64,000 bases of DNA from Nyssa sinensis (Eukaryota > Streptophyta > Magnoliopsida > Cornales > Nyssaceae), in assembly GCA_008638375.1 (NCBI GenBank), contig CM018050.1:24726216-24790215 (forward strand). Direction: 5' to 3'. The position numbers and the translations under genes were made by a program. Below the pieces are notes generated by a model. The model did not search any database and was not told the DNA's origin. It saw nothing but the letters and a program-made list of their open reading frames with translations. Below are positions 46,282 through 58,519 of this stretch, one piece after another (the stretch's first letter is position 1; every line of letters starts with the position of its first letter).

Positions 46282-46381
46282 NNNNNNNNNNNNNNNNNNN
46301 NNNNNNNNNNNNNNNNNNNNNNNNNNNNNNNNNNNNNNNNNNNNNNNNNNNNNNNNNNNNNNNNNNNNNNNNNNNNNNNNN
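46282..46381. other. Assembly gap of 100 N
   Basis: A run of exactly 100 undefined bases, the conventional placeholder for a gap of unknown size. Open frames drawn through it are meaningless. It separates CACTA sequence from an NLR pseudogene. Confidence 0.99.
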
Positions 46382-47036
46382 CTTAACTACCATTTCATCA
46401 TTGTATATCAGCTTAGCAAGTGCAGTCTTCCAAGACCAGCAATTCCAATTATGGGGATGACAGAAACAATTCTCATGATTGCTAGAGGACATGAGAAGTT
46501 GTGCAATATTTCTTTATCTGATCTCTTCCAATAACATCGGAAGCATGCACAAAGGAGTGGGGTCATTACCCTATCGCTTTGTACTACACGCCTGTCTAAA
46601 ACAAGCACCGTGAGATTAAATTTGGATTTCTCAGCTGACATCTCATCTAGCCTCTTTCTAATGTTCTTGATCTTATGACCCATTCTCCAACGAAATACAA
46701 GTGAATTTGAGCATGAAAAGAAGTGTCTTACCTTTCTTATAATGCTCCCCGATTCACCACTTGTTGCCGGCAAAGCTTCACAGCTCAACTTCATCTAGCA
46801 GATCATCCACATCATAAAAGACATCTTTAAGCTTCTGTAACCCACGCCACTTACTTGATGGTTCTTTTCCTGCTGCTCTTCAGCATCCAACAACACGGCT
46901 TTTATGTCTAATGCCGTTTGCTGAATTTTTTCGAATCTCATTTTTCATGCCATATGCCAATAAATTTCTTGGAGAGCAATGGACCCCACTTTTCCCAAAA
47001 GTTGGTTGCAATGTCGAAAACATATGATTCAGCCAT
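46382..47036 (-). pseudogene. CC-NBS-LRR (NLR) resistance gene, N-terminal fragment
   Basis: On the minus strand an ATG at 47034-47036 opens M-A-E-S-Y-V-F-D-I-A, the usual start of an RGA-type coiled-coil NLR. A premature stop and frameshifts follow. Pieces then read A-V-L-L-D-A-E-E-Q-Q, L-K-D-V-F-Y-D-V-D-D-L-L-D-E, V-R-H-F-F-S-C-S-N and I-R-K-R-L-D-E-M-S-A-E-K, then V-S-V-I-P-I-I-G-I-A-G-L-G, the P-loop. At 46429-46432 the P-loop lacks one base, so G-K-T is in another frame (K-T-A-L-A-K-L-I-Y-N-D-E). Sequence reaches the assembly gap right after the P-loop, so the rest of NB-ARC and the LRRs are unseen. NLRs detect pathogen effectors; this copy cannot encode one. Confidence 0.85.
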
Positions 47037-47728
47037 GTTATTGAGGAGGAAAGCAAATGACAATGAGGGACTACCTAGAGGATATAACAAGCAAAAATGA
47101 ACAATATTTTCCTTCTATGACAGAAAACCAGAGGGCAGTTTTAATGCTAATAACATATTAGGAGATGCTTTATATATATATAGGTGGGGTGCGGTATTAA
47201 ACTAATATGCCAACAACCCAAATAAAATAATCAAAGAGAAACAAAAGCAAAGAAATTAAAGTTAAGATTGAGCTGGTGGGGTAATCTGTCAATAATTTTT
47301 GGCAGGTGGGCTAATGACGTGGGGTAATGTGGCAACAATTCAAATAAATAAATTAATAAAAACAAAAAAAAAATGGAAAGTTGAAAACTTGTAAACACCT
47401 CAAACAATAGAAATTAACAATTATCCATTATTGTGACATTCTAAATAAAACACCCCCCAAAAAAATAATAGATAATATATAAAAAAGAAAATCTGAAAAT
47501 GAGTAGGCACTTGAAATACTAAAAAATTAACAATCATACATTATTGTAAAAGAGTTGGCTTGATAATATGTGACAACCTAAATAAAACACCCAAAAAACA
47601 TAAAGAATAATAAAGAAAAAAGGAAAGTTGAAAATGAGTAAACACTTAAGATATGTAAAAATTAACAATCATTCATTATTGTATGTGGGTTGATTTGATA
47701 ATATGTGACAACTTAAAATAAACACTCA

Positions 47729-47760
<32 letters not shown>

Positions 47761-47883
47761 AAAAGGAAAGCTTAAATGAGTAAACACTTGAAACGCTAGA
47801 AAATTAACAATCATGTTTTATTGTGGGTGGGGTGGATAATAAACTAATATGCCAACAACCCAAATAAATAAATAAATAAATAA

Positions 47884-48404
47884 AGGATAATTACACTTAT
47901 CTCCTTTGATATTTCTAACAATTACACTGACTTTTCTTGAAATTTATAAAATTATACTAATATTTCCTACTGTACCTGATATTACATAGATATTTTCCTT
48001 CAGGCAATTTTTTTCTTTAAAATGATAAAATACCCTTTTATGTTCTTTTTTTCAATTTTTAAAATTTGACTTTTTTTTTATTTTTTTCATTTTCCAAATA
48101 GATATTGATTAAAACCTTAAATTTATTTTTATTTTATAAAAATAAAAATAAGTTATTTTACCTTAAACTTATTTTATATAAAATAAAAAACCTTTAAAAA
48201 AGTTTTAAAAAAATTGGTCAAAATTGAAAAAATGCAAAAATAAAAAATAAAATTGACAGTTTTATCATTTTGATTAAAAATTATGACTAGAGGAGATATT
48301 TGTATATTGTCAGGTAAGTGGAGGAGGCTAGTGTAATTTCAGAAAATTCAGAAGAAGACAGTATAATTTTCAAAAATTTTAAGGGAGGTCAGTGTAATTT
48401 ACCT
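47884..48404. mobile_element. Foldback MITE copy 1 (~520 bp)
   Basis: The left arm (AGGATAATTACACTT...) and the reverse complement of the right arm (AGGTAAATTACACT...) align over roughly 140-150 bp, the outer part most clearly. The A/T-rich centre is non-coding. It sits in an (AAAT)n tract, so the target duplication cannot be read. Long inverted arms resemble Mutator-type foldback elements, but the superfamily is uncertain. Confidence 0.7.
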
Positions 48405-49280
48405 ACAAATAAATAAATAAAAACAAAAAAAAAATGGAAAGTTGAAAACGTGTAACCACTTCAAACAATAGAAAATTAACAATTATGCATTATTTTTAGG
48501 TGGGTTGCTTTGATAACGTGTGACATCCTAAATAAAATACAAACAAAACAGAAAAAAAATTATAAATAAAAAAGAAAATCTGAAATGAGTAAATACTTGA
48601 AACACTAAAAAATTGACAATCTTGCATTAGTGTAGGTGGGTTGATTTGATAATATGTGACAACCTAAATAAAACACCCAACAAAAAATAATAATAAAAAA
48701 GAAAATCTGAAAATGTGTAAACCCTTGAAACACTAAAAAATTAACAATCATGCATTATTATTGTAAGTGGGTTGGTATGATAACATGTGACATCTAATAA
48801 AATACTCCAAAAGAAACAAAAGATAATAAATAAATAAAACAAACCTGAAAATGAGTACACACTTAAATTACTAAAAAATTAACAAGTGGGTTGGTTATGA
48901 TAACATGTGACATCCTAAATAAAATATCCCAAAAAAAACAATAAATAATAAATAAAAAAGAAAATCTGAAATGATGTAAACCCTTGATAACACTAAAAAA
49001 TTAACAATCATGCATTATTATTATAAGTGGGTTGGTATGATAACATGTGCATCTAAATAAAATTACTCCAAAAGAAACAAAGAGAACAATAAATAAATAA
49101 AATAAAACCTGAAAATGAGTACACACTTAAATTACTAAAAAATTAACAATCATGCATTATTGTAAGTGGTTGGTATGATAACATGTGACATCTGAAATAA
49201 AATATCCCAAAAAATAATAAATATAAATAAAAAAGAAAATCTGAAAGTGATGTAAACCCTTGAATTAACACTAAAAAATT

Positions 49281-50830
49281 AACAATCATGCATTATTATT
49301 GTAAGTGGGGTTGGTATGATAACATGTGACATCTAATAAAATACTTCAAAAGAAACAAAAGACAATAAATAAATAAATAAAACCTGAAAATGAGTACACA
49401 CTTAAATTACTAAAAAATTAACAAGTGGGTTGGTATGATAACACGTGACATCCTAAATAAAATATCCCAAAAAAACAATAAATAATAAATAAAAAAGAAA
49501 ATCTGAAAATGTGTAAACCCTTGAAACACTAAAAAATTAACAATCATGCATTATTATTGTAAGTGGGTTGGTATGATAACATGTGACATCTAATAAAATA
49601 CTTCAAAAGAAACAAAAGACAATAAATAAATAAATAAAACCTGAAAATGAGTACACACTTAAATTACTAAAAAATTAACAAGTGGGTTGGTATGATAACA
49701 CGTGACATCCTAAATAAATATCTCAAAAAAAACAATAAATAATAAATAAAAAAGAAAATCTGAAAATGTGTAAACCCTTGAAACACTAAAAAATTAACAA
49801 TCATGCATTATTATTGTAAGTGGGTTGGTATGATAACATGTGACATCTAATAAAATACTTCAAAAGAAACAAAAGACAATAAATAAATAAATAAAACCTG
49901 AAAATGAGTACACACTTAAATTACTAAAAAATTAACAAGTGGGTTGGTATGATAACACGTGACATCCTAAATAAAATATCCCAAAAAAACAATAAATAAT
50001 AAATAAAAAAGAAAATCTGAAAATGTGTAAACCCTTGAAACACTAAAAAATTAACAATCATGCATTATTATTGTAAGTGGGTTGGTATGATAACATGTGA
50101 CATCTAATAAAATACTTCAAAAGAAACAAAAGACAATAAATAAATAAATAAAACCTGAAAATGAGTACACACTTAAATTACTAAAAAATTAACAAGTGGG
50201 TTGGTATGATAACACGTGACATCCTAAATAAAATATCCCAAAAAAAACAATAAATAATAAATAAAAAAGAAAATCTGAAAATGTGTAAACCCTTGAAACA
50301 CTAAAAAATTAGCAATCATGCATTATTATTGTAAGTGGGTTGGTATGATAACATGTGACATCTAATAAAATACTTCAAAAGAAACAAAAGACAATAAATA
50401 AATAAATAAAAAAACTGAAAATGAGTACACACTTAAATTACTAAAAAATTAACAAGTGGGTTGGTATGATAACATGTGACATCCTAAATAAAATATCCCA
50501 AAAAAAAACAATAAATAATAAATAAAAAAGAAAATCTGAAAATGTGTAAACCCTTGAAACACTAAAAAATTAACAATCATGCATTATTATTATAAGTGGG
50601 TTGGTATGATAACATGTGACATCTTAAATAAAATACTCCAAAAGAAACAAAAGATAACAAATAAAAAAAAAAAAAACCTGAAAATGAGTACACACTTAAA
50701 TTACTAAAAAATTAACAATCATGCATTATTGTAAGTGGGTTGGTATGATAACATGTGACATCTTAAATAAAATATCCCAAAAAATCAATAAATATTAAAT
50801 AAAAAAGAAAATCTGAAAGTGAGTAAACCC
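49281..50830. repeat. Dimeric higher-order repeat, period 257-261 bp
   Basis: The start 'aacaatcatgcattattattg' (one copy reads agcaatc) recurs at 49281, 49539, 49796, 50053, 50311 and 50572, spacings 258, 257, 257, 258 and 261. Each period has one unit of about 138 bp containing ATGCATTATTATTG and one of about 119 bp that lacks it and starts directly at AACAAGTGGGTTGG. Adjacent dimers are nearly identical, much more so than single monomers elsewhere, indicating recent local amplification. Confidence 0.85.
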
Positions 50831-51531
50831 TTGAATTAACACTAAAAAATTAACAATTATGCATTATTATTGTAAGTGTGTTGGTATGATAACGTGTGAC
50901 ATTCTAAATAAAATACTCCAAAAGAAACAAAAGATAATAAATAAAAAAGAAAATCTGAAAATGAGTAAATACTTAAAATACTAAAAAATTAACAATCATG
51001 CATTATTGTAAAAAGGTTGGTTTGATAATATGTGACAACCTAAATAAAACCCCAAAAAAATACAAAAAATAATAAATAAAAAAGGAAAGTTGAAAATGAG
51101 TAAATAATTAAAATACTAAACAATTAACGATCATGAGTTATTATACGTGAATTGGTTTGATAGTACGTGACAACCTAAATAAAACATCCAAAAAAATATA
51201 ATAAATAAAATAAGAAAGCTAAAAATGAGTAAACACTTGAAACACTAGAAAAATTAACAGCCATGTATTATAGGAAGTGGGGTGCGGTAATAAACTAATA
51301 TGCCAACAACCCAAATAAAACAATGAAAGAGAAACAAAAGTAAAGAAATTAAAGTTAAGATTGAGGTCTTATTTGAGTGTTCATTTTTGATACCGTTGAC
51401 GTAAATTCAATTCTCTTTTCTATCGTTGTCTAAAGAAAAAGTTGAAAACGGATGAAATGACCAAAAAATTCACAATTATGGGTTAATGTCGGTCAATGGT
51501 TAATGTGTCAACCATCCAAATAAATATATAA

Positions 51532-51660
51532 AGGATAAATTTCACTTTTTTTTTTTGATATTTCTAACAATTACGCTAATTTTCTCTAAAGTTTTTAAAA
51601 TTTTACTAATCTTTCCTATTTTACTTCACATTATAGAAATACCATTTTCAGTCATTTTTT
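51532..51660. mobile_element. MITE left-arm fragment (in block I)
   Basis: It begins AGGATAAATTTCACTT, matches the left arm of the full MITEs, and breaks off at TCAGTCATTTTTT. It is then joined to a long box starting GTGTAAGTGGAGTGC. The same breakpoint recurs at 59964, 60351, 63260 and 63900. Confidence 0.65.
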
Positions 51661-52320
51661 GTGTAAGTGGAGTGCAGTAATAAGCCAATATGCCAACAAC
51701 CCAAATAAAACAATGAAAGAGAAACAAAAGTAAAGAAATTAAAGTTAAGATTGAGGTCTTATTCGAGTGTAGTATATGTTCATGTTTCATACCATTGACA
51801 TAAATTCGATTCTCTTTTCTATCATTGTCTAAAGAAAAAAAAAAGTTGAAAACGGGAGAAACGATCAAAAAAATTCACAATTATGGGTTAACGTCGGTCA
51901 GTGGATAACGTGTCAATAGTACAAATAAAATATGGATAATGCTTGGCTTCAATTCAGGTAAAAGGAACCTCTTCCAATCTGTGTACGTGTTACAATCTTA
52001 ATGAATAACGTCTGCACTCACATGCAACGTACATGTCCTTTTTGATTTTTTGAATTTTTTTGTTAAAACTAATAATCACATCATATATATATATATATAT
52101 ATATAAATACATACGTGATTCACTAAAATTGTGATACATATGCAAGTATTTAGAGTCAAGCATTGTGCTTAAAATATAACCAAAGAAAGTAATAAGAATA
52201 AAAAACTGGAAAGTTGAAAACCATAACAGTATAGTAAGAACCACCAGAAAGTTTACAAGGTATGATTTATGGCAAGTGGAGACGTGGAGTAATGTATCAA
52301 CAATCCAAATAAATAAATAA

Positions 52321-52845
52321 AAGATAATTATACTTATTTTTTTTTATGTTTTGGATAATTATATTGATTTTTTCTAAAATTTTTAAAATTTTACTGATCA
52401 ATTCTACTTTACATGACATTATATAAATATTCTCTTTCAGTCAATTATTTTTTCTCTTCAAAATGGCAAAACTACCAATTTTATGTTTTTTTTCTCAATT
52501 TTTGAATTTGAAATTTTTTCTTTTTTTCATTTTTCAAATAAATATTGATTCAAACTTTAAATTTATTTTTATATAAATAAAAATAAATTATTTTACTTTA
52601 AAACTTATTTTATATAAAATAAAAAAAATCTTTTTAAAAAAGTGAGAAAAAATTGGTCAAAATTTAAAAAATACAAAAAATAAAATAAAATGGGCAGTTT
52701 TTTCATTTTTATTAAAAATTTTGATTGAAGGGGAGTATTTGTATATTATCAAATAAAGCATGAGAGGTTAGTATAATTTCAGAAATCTCAAAAAAAATCA
52801 GTGTAATTGTTAGAAATTTCAGAAAAGGCTAGTGTAATTTATCCA
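52321..52845. mobile_element. Foldback MITE copy 2
   Basis: It has the same architecture as copy 1: left arm AAGATAATTATACTT, right arm ending GTGTAATTTATCC, with inverted arms and an AT-rich core. It is most similar to copy 3 (61026-61545), including its flanks. Confidence 0.7.
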
Positions 52846-53835
52846 TAAATAAATAAATAAAAACAAAAAAGAATAAAAAGTTGAAAACCCGTAAACACTT
52901 CAAACAATAGAAAATTAATAATCATGCATTATTGTAAGTGGGTTGGTTTGATAATGTGTGACAACCCAAATAAAACAACCAAAAAATAATAATAAATAAA
53001 AAAGAAATCTGAAAATGAGTAAACACTTGAAACACTGAAAAAATTAACAATCATGCATTATTCTAGGTGGGTTGGTTTGATAACATGTGACAACCTAAAT
53101 AAAAAACCTCAAAAAAAAAAAAAGGAAAGCTGAAAATGAGTAAACACTTGAAACACTAGAAAAGTAACAATCATGTATTATTGTAGGTGGGGCTGATTTG
53201 ATAATGTGTGACAACCAAAAAAAAAAAGAAAAACCAAAAAAAAAAATTAAATAATAAATAAAAAATAAAGTTGAAAATGTGTTTTGGTTAGAACTACAGA
53301 AAATTCACAAAATTAACAATCATACATTATTGTAGGTGAACTGGTTTGATAACGTGTGACAGCCCAAATATAAAAACCAAAGAAAACAATAAACAATAAA
53401 TAAAAAAAAGAAAGAAAACTTATAACCATAGAAAATTCACAAAATTAACAATCATGCATTATTGTAAGTGAGCTGGTTTGATAATGTGACAACCCAAATA
53501 AAACAATAAATAAAAAATTAAAAAAAGAAAGCAAACTTAGAACCATAAAAAGTTAACAAAATTAACAATCATGCATTATTATAATTGGGCTGATTTGATA
53601 ATGTGTGACAATCGAAATAAAACAACCATAAAAAATTAACAAAAAATAAAAATGGAAAGCTGCAAATGTGTTATGCTTCGAACTATAGAAAGTTCGCAAA
53701 ATTGACAATCATGCATTATTTTATGTGTAGGTGGGCTGCTTTGATAATGTGTGACGATCCAAATAAAATAACCAATAAATAATAAATAAAAAGGAAAGTT
53801 AAAAATGCCTCACGCTTAAAACTATAGAAAGTTCA

Positions 53836-54980
53836 TAAAACTCTTAACAAAGAGTTAATTAGTCTTAGGTCATTCTTAAAGATACTTAATTATTATTATA
53901 GAGTTAGTGCATTTTTTAGTTTCGAGATGAAGAACAATTTAAAATTTTTTTTGAGATGAGATTCATTTTTAATTAGTTGACATTGTAATTTTTTTCTAAT
54001 ATAAGAATAATACCCTTATATATAATTTATCCATTTACTCAACCCCATCAACCGTAACCTCATTGTATCGTCCCATCATCAGCCATTGCCAACTCATAAA
54101 AACAAATAAAGTAGCCTTTTTAGTCTTCGATTTCTATAGAGTCTGAATTTCACTTTCAATAGCTTCAACTTTGCACAAATCCCACACAAGTTTGGCAATA
54201 TACCAAGTTTATGTATCTAAATCTATCCAACCTTTTCCCTGGAATTCGTCTACTGAAATTTTAAAACCCCCAATATACCAATAAGCCCCTTGATGCAAAA
54301 AGCTCCACCACAGACTTCTATTGTTCCTAAAGGCAAGAGTAGGGTCCCATTCATCGCCACAAGAGAAAGAGTAGTCTATTGCATAATGGTCTTACTTTCT
54401 TTGAGGAAAGTCCCCCCAAGTTGGTTGTTTGGCGATTGTCCCCATTCATTTGTGGATTGTCCCACGCGCCAAGCCTTCCAAATGATTGAGAGAGAAGAAT
54501 TAAGGGTTTTTTAGCCTTAAATCCTTTAAAAAGATACTATATTATTATAACATCCACGCAACTTTTCAATTCAAGGTGAAAGACTTGGGTTTTTTTTCAA
54601 ATTAAGTCTATTATGATGACATCGCACTCTTGTAATTTATTTTATAAATGACAAAAATACCCTAATGAAATATATCATTCCAAAATAGAATTCTCTTGAA
54701 GAGAATTCTCTCACAATCAGTCATCTCTTGCGCAACCCTAAAAATTACTTACAACTCTCTTCTCTTCTTCCTCTTCACTACCGACCACGAGGACTCCACC
54801 TCTTCATCACCAACCACGGCAGCAAGCACTGTTTCCATTGATCGCAAAGAATACTCATTGTTGTTCATCATCACGATCATTGTTGTGAATCACGGTCAAT
54901 AAAACTATGAATCGTTGTCGTCAATCGCGACCTATCATCGTACGTTGTTGAATTTTGAATCATAGTCCACCATTGTACGG
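53836..54980. other. Non-satellite DNA, no gene identified
   Basis: Composition is more balanced from 54010 to 54950. A 74-codon plus-strand frame (54290-54514) and a 68-codon one (54696-54902) have no recognisable domain and no promoter context. They may be remnants of an unidentified transposon or transcript. Confidence 0.35.
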
Positions 54981-54986
54981 TGTTTT

Positions 54987-55033
<47 letters not shown>

Positions 55034-55139
55034 ACTTACACACACTAACCCACTTGGAGACACACACACACCTATACAGCCAACACTCCACACACACTTG
55101 GTCACCATTCTGCACACACTAAGATATTTTGTATCTTTA

Positions 55140-55183
<44 letters not shown>

Positions 55184-55434
55184 ATTATTCATATGCACAT
55201 ATAGGTATATACATATATATATATATATATATACACACATGACCATACACACACACAATGCACCTTCAATGTGTGTATTGCATGTGTCAACATATATTCC
55301 ATTAATCATATCAAATAATTTATTTCCTTATATTTAATTAATTAATTATTTTCTTATGTTTAGTATTTTGTACACTATTGCTTATAATCTCGTAATGTGT
55401 GTTATATGACCCGAAATTTTTGGGTTAGGGTATT

Positions 55435-55476
<42 letters not shown>
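54981..55476 (-). mobile_element. Probable LTR remnant with (TA)n tracts
   Basis: On the minus strand the sequence TGTAATACCCTAACCC starts at 55437 and continues '...tttcgggtcatataacacac', resembling the TGTAATATCCCG start of the Gypsy LTRs. The (TA)n and (GT)n tracts that follow mirror the upstream part of those LTRs. (TA)n runs are at 54991-55028, 55143-55180, 55214-55232 and 55438-55476. The far end is lost. Tyrosine- and isoleucine-rich frames here are microsatellite artefacts. Confidence 0.45.
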
Positions 55477-55479
<3 letters not shown>

Positions 55480-57121
55480 CAAGTTATTTAGTTTTGAAGT
55501 TTCAAAAAAAAAAAGTGATGATGTGGTAGTGGGTTGGGCATAGAAAAAGCTGAAGAATTGTGTTTCACCGTGTTTTAACATAGAGTTGCATTTTTGTTAA
55601 CAAAATACTTAAAGACTTTTTGAGTTAAAATATTTTAAATTAGAACTTATACTAATTAAACACTTTACATGAGCTGAATCTCCCTAAAAAAATATATATA
55701 AAAGTCTTAATTGGATATCTTAGACTAAGGGTTTCCCCTTGGATGTGAAAAAGGCTTTGTTTTTAATTTTTTGAATCTCCACTTTAATTTGTCATATGTG
55801 AGATGTGCTTGTTTTTATGAACGGAAGTGTCTTAACTAGGCGTCTTATGGTGACAACTAATGTCTATTATTGGATTTTCTACTTTTTTTTTTTTTTACCC
55901 TATGCTCAGAGGCAGAAGTATTAGTGGACTAGGGTGTGGGCTAACCCATCCCAAAATTTGAAAAAAAATTAGATATTTAAAATTTTGGGCCATTTTTAAA
56001 TTAGTTCATCTTAAAATTTTAGTCCAGTCCAATATTTATCCATAATTTTTATAATTTATCAACCCAAAATTTTAGACCACTCAAAATTTTTTATTTTAAA
56101 TCCATAATATCTCTCATTTCTCATCCGAGAATTTTGAGCAAGTCTATTGACTATCTTAATTCCTAAAGTTTAACTATTGATTTTGATCGGTTTTTATGTT
56201 TTCTTAAAAATTTTATCCTTTAATCTTTGTTTGGATGCTAAGAAATTTTTTTTTGCCATTTATTTGATTGATTTTCATATTTTCTTGCTAAATATTTCTC
56301 ATTTAAACTTTGCTTGATAGATAAGAAAATTTAAGAATAAGAAAAGAAGATATAAATTTGTTATTTCTCTCCTTTGAATCTTCTCCCTATCATCTCCACT
56401 TTGAGAAAAAGTTTCTTCTTGTCATCTCTCTTGGAAAAAAAAAACTTGTTCATGTAAACTTTTTCCAATTTGTGAAAAAAATTCCCCTAATTTTCAAAAA
56501 AATTTTAGGAAAAAATTTTGCATACAAAATTCTCCAAATTTTTTTTAACCCGCTCTGAATATTTTTCTTGATGCGGCCCTTTTTGATGCTCATAATGTTA
56601 TGAAGGTTGAGTCTATACTTGAGCAACGTTAAGCCTGATTGGTAAGAAAATTTATTAATGTAATTAAAAAAGTACAAGCAATACAACTCAATTACAAAAA
56701 GGTTTAAAAGAAGTGCTAGCATCTTTGTTACCAAACTTAATCCCAACATGATTAATACCAAGTTAAAAAAACAATCAAATGCAAGTACAACAAACCAAAG
56801 AAAAACCAACATCCATTAAGTTGGTAAGGCACCAACTCAACAGTCTAGAGACTATTAATACCATGAGATCAAACGTCCAAAATCACTAATAAGCAGCTCA
56901 CTCCAACAACTAGCTCTTGCCGCTAACTCAAGACACTAGTACGTTTGGTGTCATGTAAATATAAGCATTTTCATGTTATGTGTAGTAATGTTTCCCTTTG
57001 ACCAACGGTTAGGTTCAAATCTGTGAACTCATCTCTATCTTAAAAGTCATGCCAACACTAATACTTTAAATATTAGAACAGTTCAAGCATTAGGCATACT
57101 AATTACTGCACTTTTGGCATA
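55477..57121. other. AT-rich DNA, no gene identified
   Basis: Repeated 'aaaattttg' strings (55950-56140) and T-rich stretches occur. The 120-codon minus-strand frame at 56450-56812 is low-complexity and unsupported. From 56800 to 57120 the composition is less skewed but I recognise nothing. Confidence 0.4.
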
Positions 57122-57876
57122 GTGCCCCAATGGGAAACATTGAAGATGCGATTGCAGTCAGGCAATGTGGATAAGTAAACTTTTTTTTATTTAAAAAAAT
57201 GTTTTGTATGAGAAAATGAATTTTATTGAGTATTAATTTCTTTTGTTTCTTGTGGGGTGCGGTATTAAACTAATATGCCAACAACCCAAATAAAATAATC
57301 AACGAGAAACAAAAGGAAAGAAATTAAAGTTTAGATTGAGATCTTATCCGGACGGGATTATATGTTTGTTTTTTTTTTTCATATATAAAATTTAAAAAAA
57401 ACAAGAAAGTTGACGTGGGTGAGCTGGTGGGGCAATCTGTCAATAATTTATTGTAGGTGGGCTAGTGACGTGGGGTAATGTGTCCACAATTCAAATAAAT
57501 AAATAAATAAAAACAAAAAAAAATAGAAAGTTGAAAACTTGTAAACACTTCAAACATATAAAATTAACAATTATGCATTATTGTAGGTGGTTTGGTTTGA
57601 TAATGCATGACATTTTAAATAAAACAACAACAAAAAAATTAAATAAAAAATAAAAAAATATAAAAATGAGTAAACACTTGAAACAATTAAAAAATTAACA
57701 ATCGTGCATTATTGTAAGCGAGTTGGTATGATAACGTGTGACATCCTAAATAAAATACCTCAAAAAAATAATAAATAATAAGTAAAAAAGAAAATCTGAA
57801 AATGAGTAAACACTTGAAACACTAAAAATTTAACAATCATGCATTATTGTAAGTAAGTTGGTATGATAACGTGTAA

Positions 57877-58519
57877 CATTCTTACAGGGCCGGCTCAATA
57901 TAATTGGGGGTTTAAAGCGAGAAAGTAATAATTCTTAATGAAGTTTTTTTTTATATTAATATAAATTTTTACTTTGTTTCTTTTATATATATATATATAT
58001 TATATTTTAATTTTTGTAATATAAAATTTATTTATTTTCCAACAAGAGAGATTTATGTATTAAATAAAACTCTACTAATAAATATTTTACATAATTTTTT
58101 TATCTTAATAGACAACAATAAAAAAAATTGATTATAATACGAATAAAATTTTAGAATTAAATTATTTTCATAGAGTCTTTATGGGGCCTTTTTTTTTATA
58201 GAATTAGATTTTTATTTACCTTAAACTTTTAGTTTCATTATACAATAAATATATAAAATTTAGGACCTTTTTGTAGAATTAGACTTTTATTAATCTTAGA
58301 CTTTCAATTTCATTATACTATAGATACGAAAAATTTGGGGCCTTCTCTTTAGGTGAGGCCTAAAGCAATTTTGAAGCCTTTTTATACTGTTAGAGTTTTA
58401 TTAATCTTATATTTCTAATTTCATTATATTATAAATACCTAAATTTTGGGGCTTCTTTTTAGGTGGGGCCTAAAGCGATTACTTTATTGGCCTTACCCTT
58501 GAGCCGCCCTGCATCCTTA
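57877..58519. mobile_element. hAT-type MITE with 8-bp target duplication
   Basis: The element spans 57885-58511 (627 bp). It starts CAGGGCCGGCTCAA and ends TTGAGCCGCCCTG, inverted repeats differing by one base. Flanking octamers CATTCTTA (57877-57884) and CATCCTTA (58512-58519) differ at one position; 8-bp duplications and CAGGG termini are hAT hallmarks. The interior carries three diverged direct repeats (near 58190, 58270 and 58375) built on 'agaattaga.ttttatt...cttagactttcaatttcattata' and 'ggggcct.ctttttaggtg.ggcctaaagc'. No transposase. Confidence 0.85.

Larger units (their letters stand above)
47155..53835. repeat. Mosaic AT-rich repeat, block I
   Basis: A 6.7-kb array begins 120 bp upstream of the NLR start codon. 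Its order is: a long box (47183, gcggtattaaactaatatgc), diverged monomers, a foldback MITE (47884-48404), a dense monomer array (48410-51270), two more long boxes (51275, 51664), a full MITE (52321-52845), then further monomers to about 53835. Monomers carry 'aacaatcatgcattattgtaag' (shortened variants exist), 'gtgggttggt.tgataa..tgtgacat' and 'gaaaatctgaaaatgagtaaacacttgaaacactaaaa'-type blocks separated by A-rich spacers. No coding capacity is seen. Confidence 0.8.

Noticed and set aside
46112..46534. Open frames crossing the N run
   Set aside because: The central third is undefined sequence; only the NLR frame to its right has protein support.
49281..50830. CRISPR-like array of regular repeats
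   Set aside because: Units are contiguous, 119-138 bp and AT-rich with no unique spacers, and the context is plant nuclear DNA; it is a satellite.
54935..55337. Overlapping open frames of 79 and 124 codons on both strands
   Set aside because: They consist largely of Y-I repeats read through (TA)n and (CA)n microsatellites.
56450..56812. 120-codon minus-strand frame
   Set aside because: Low-complexity Leu/Phe/Lys composition from AT-rich DNA, with no domain or context.
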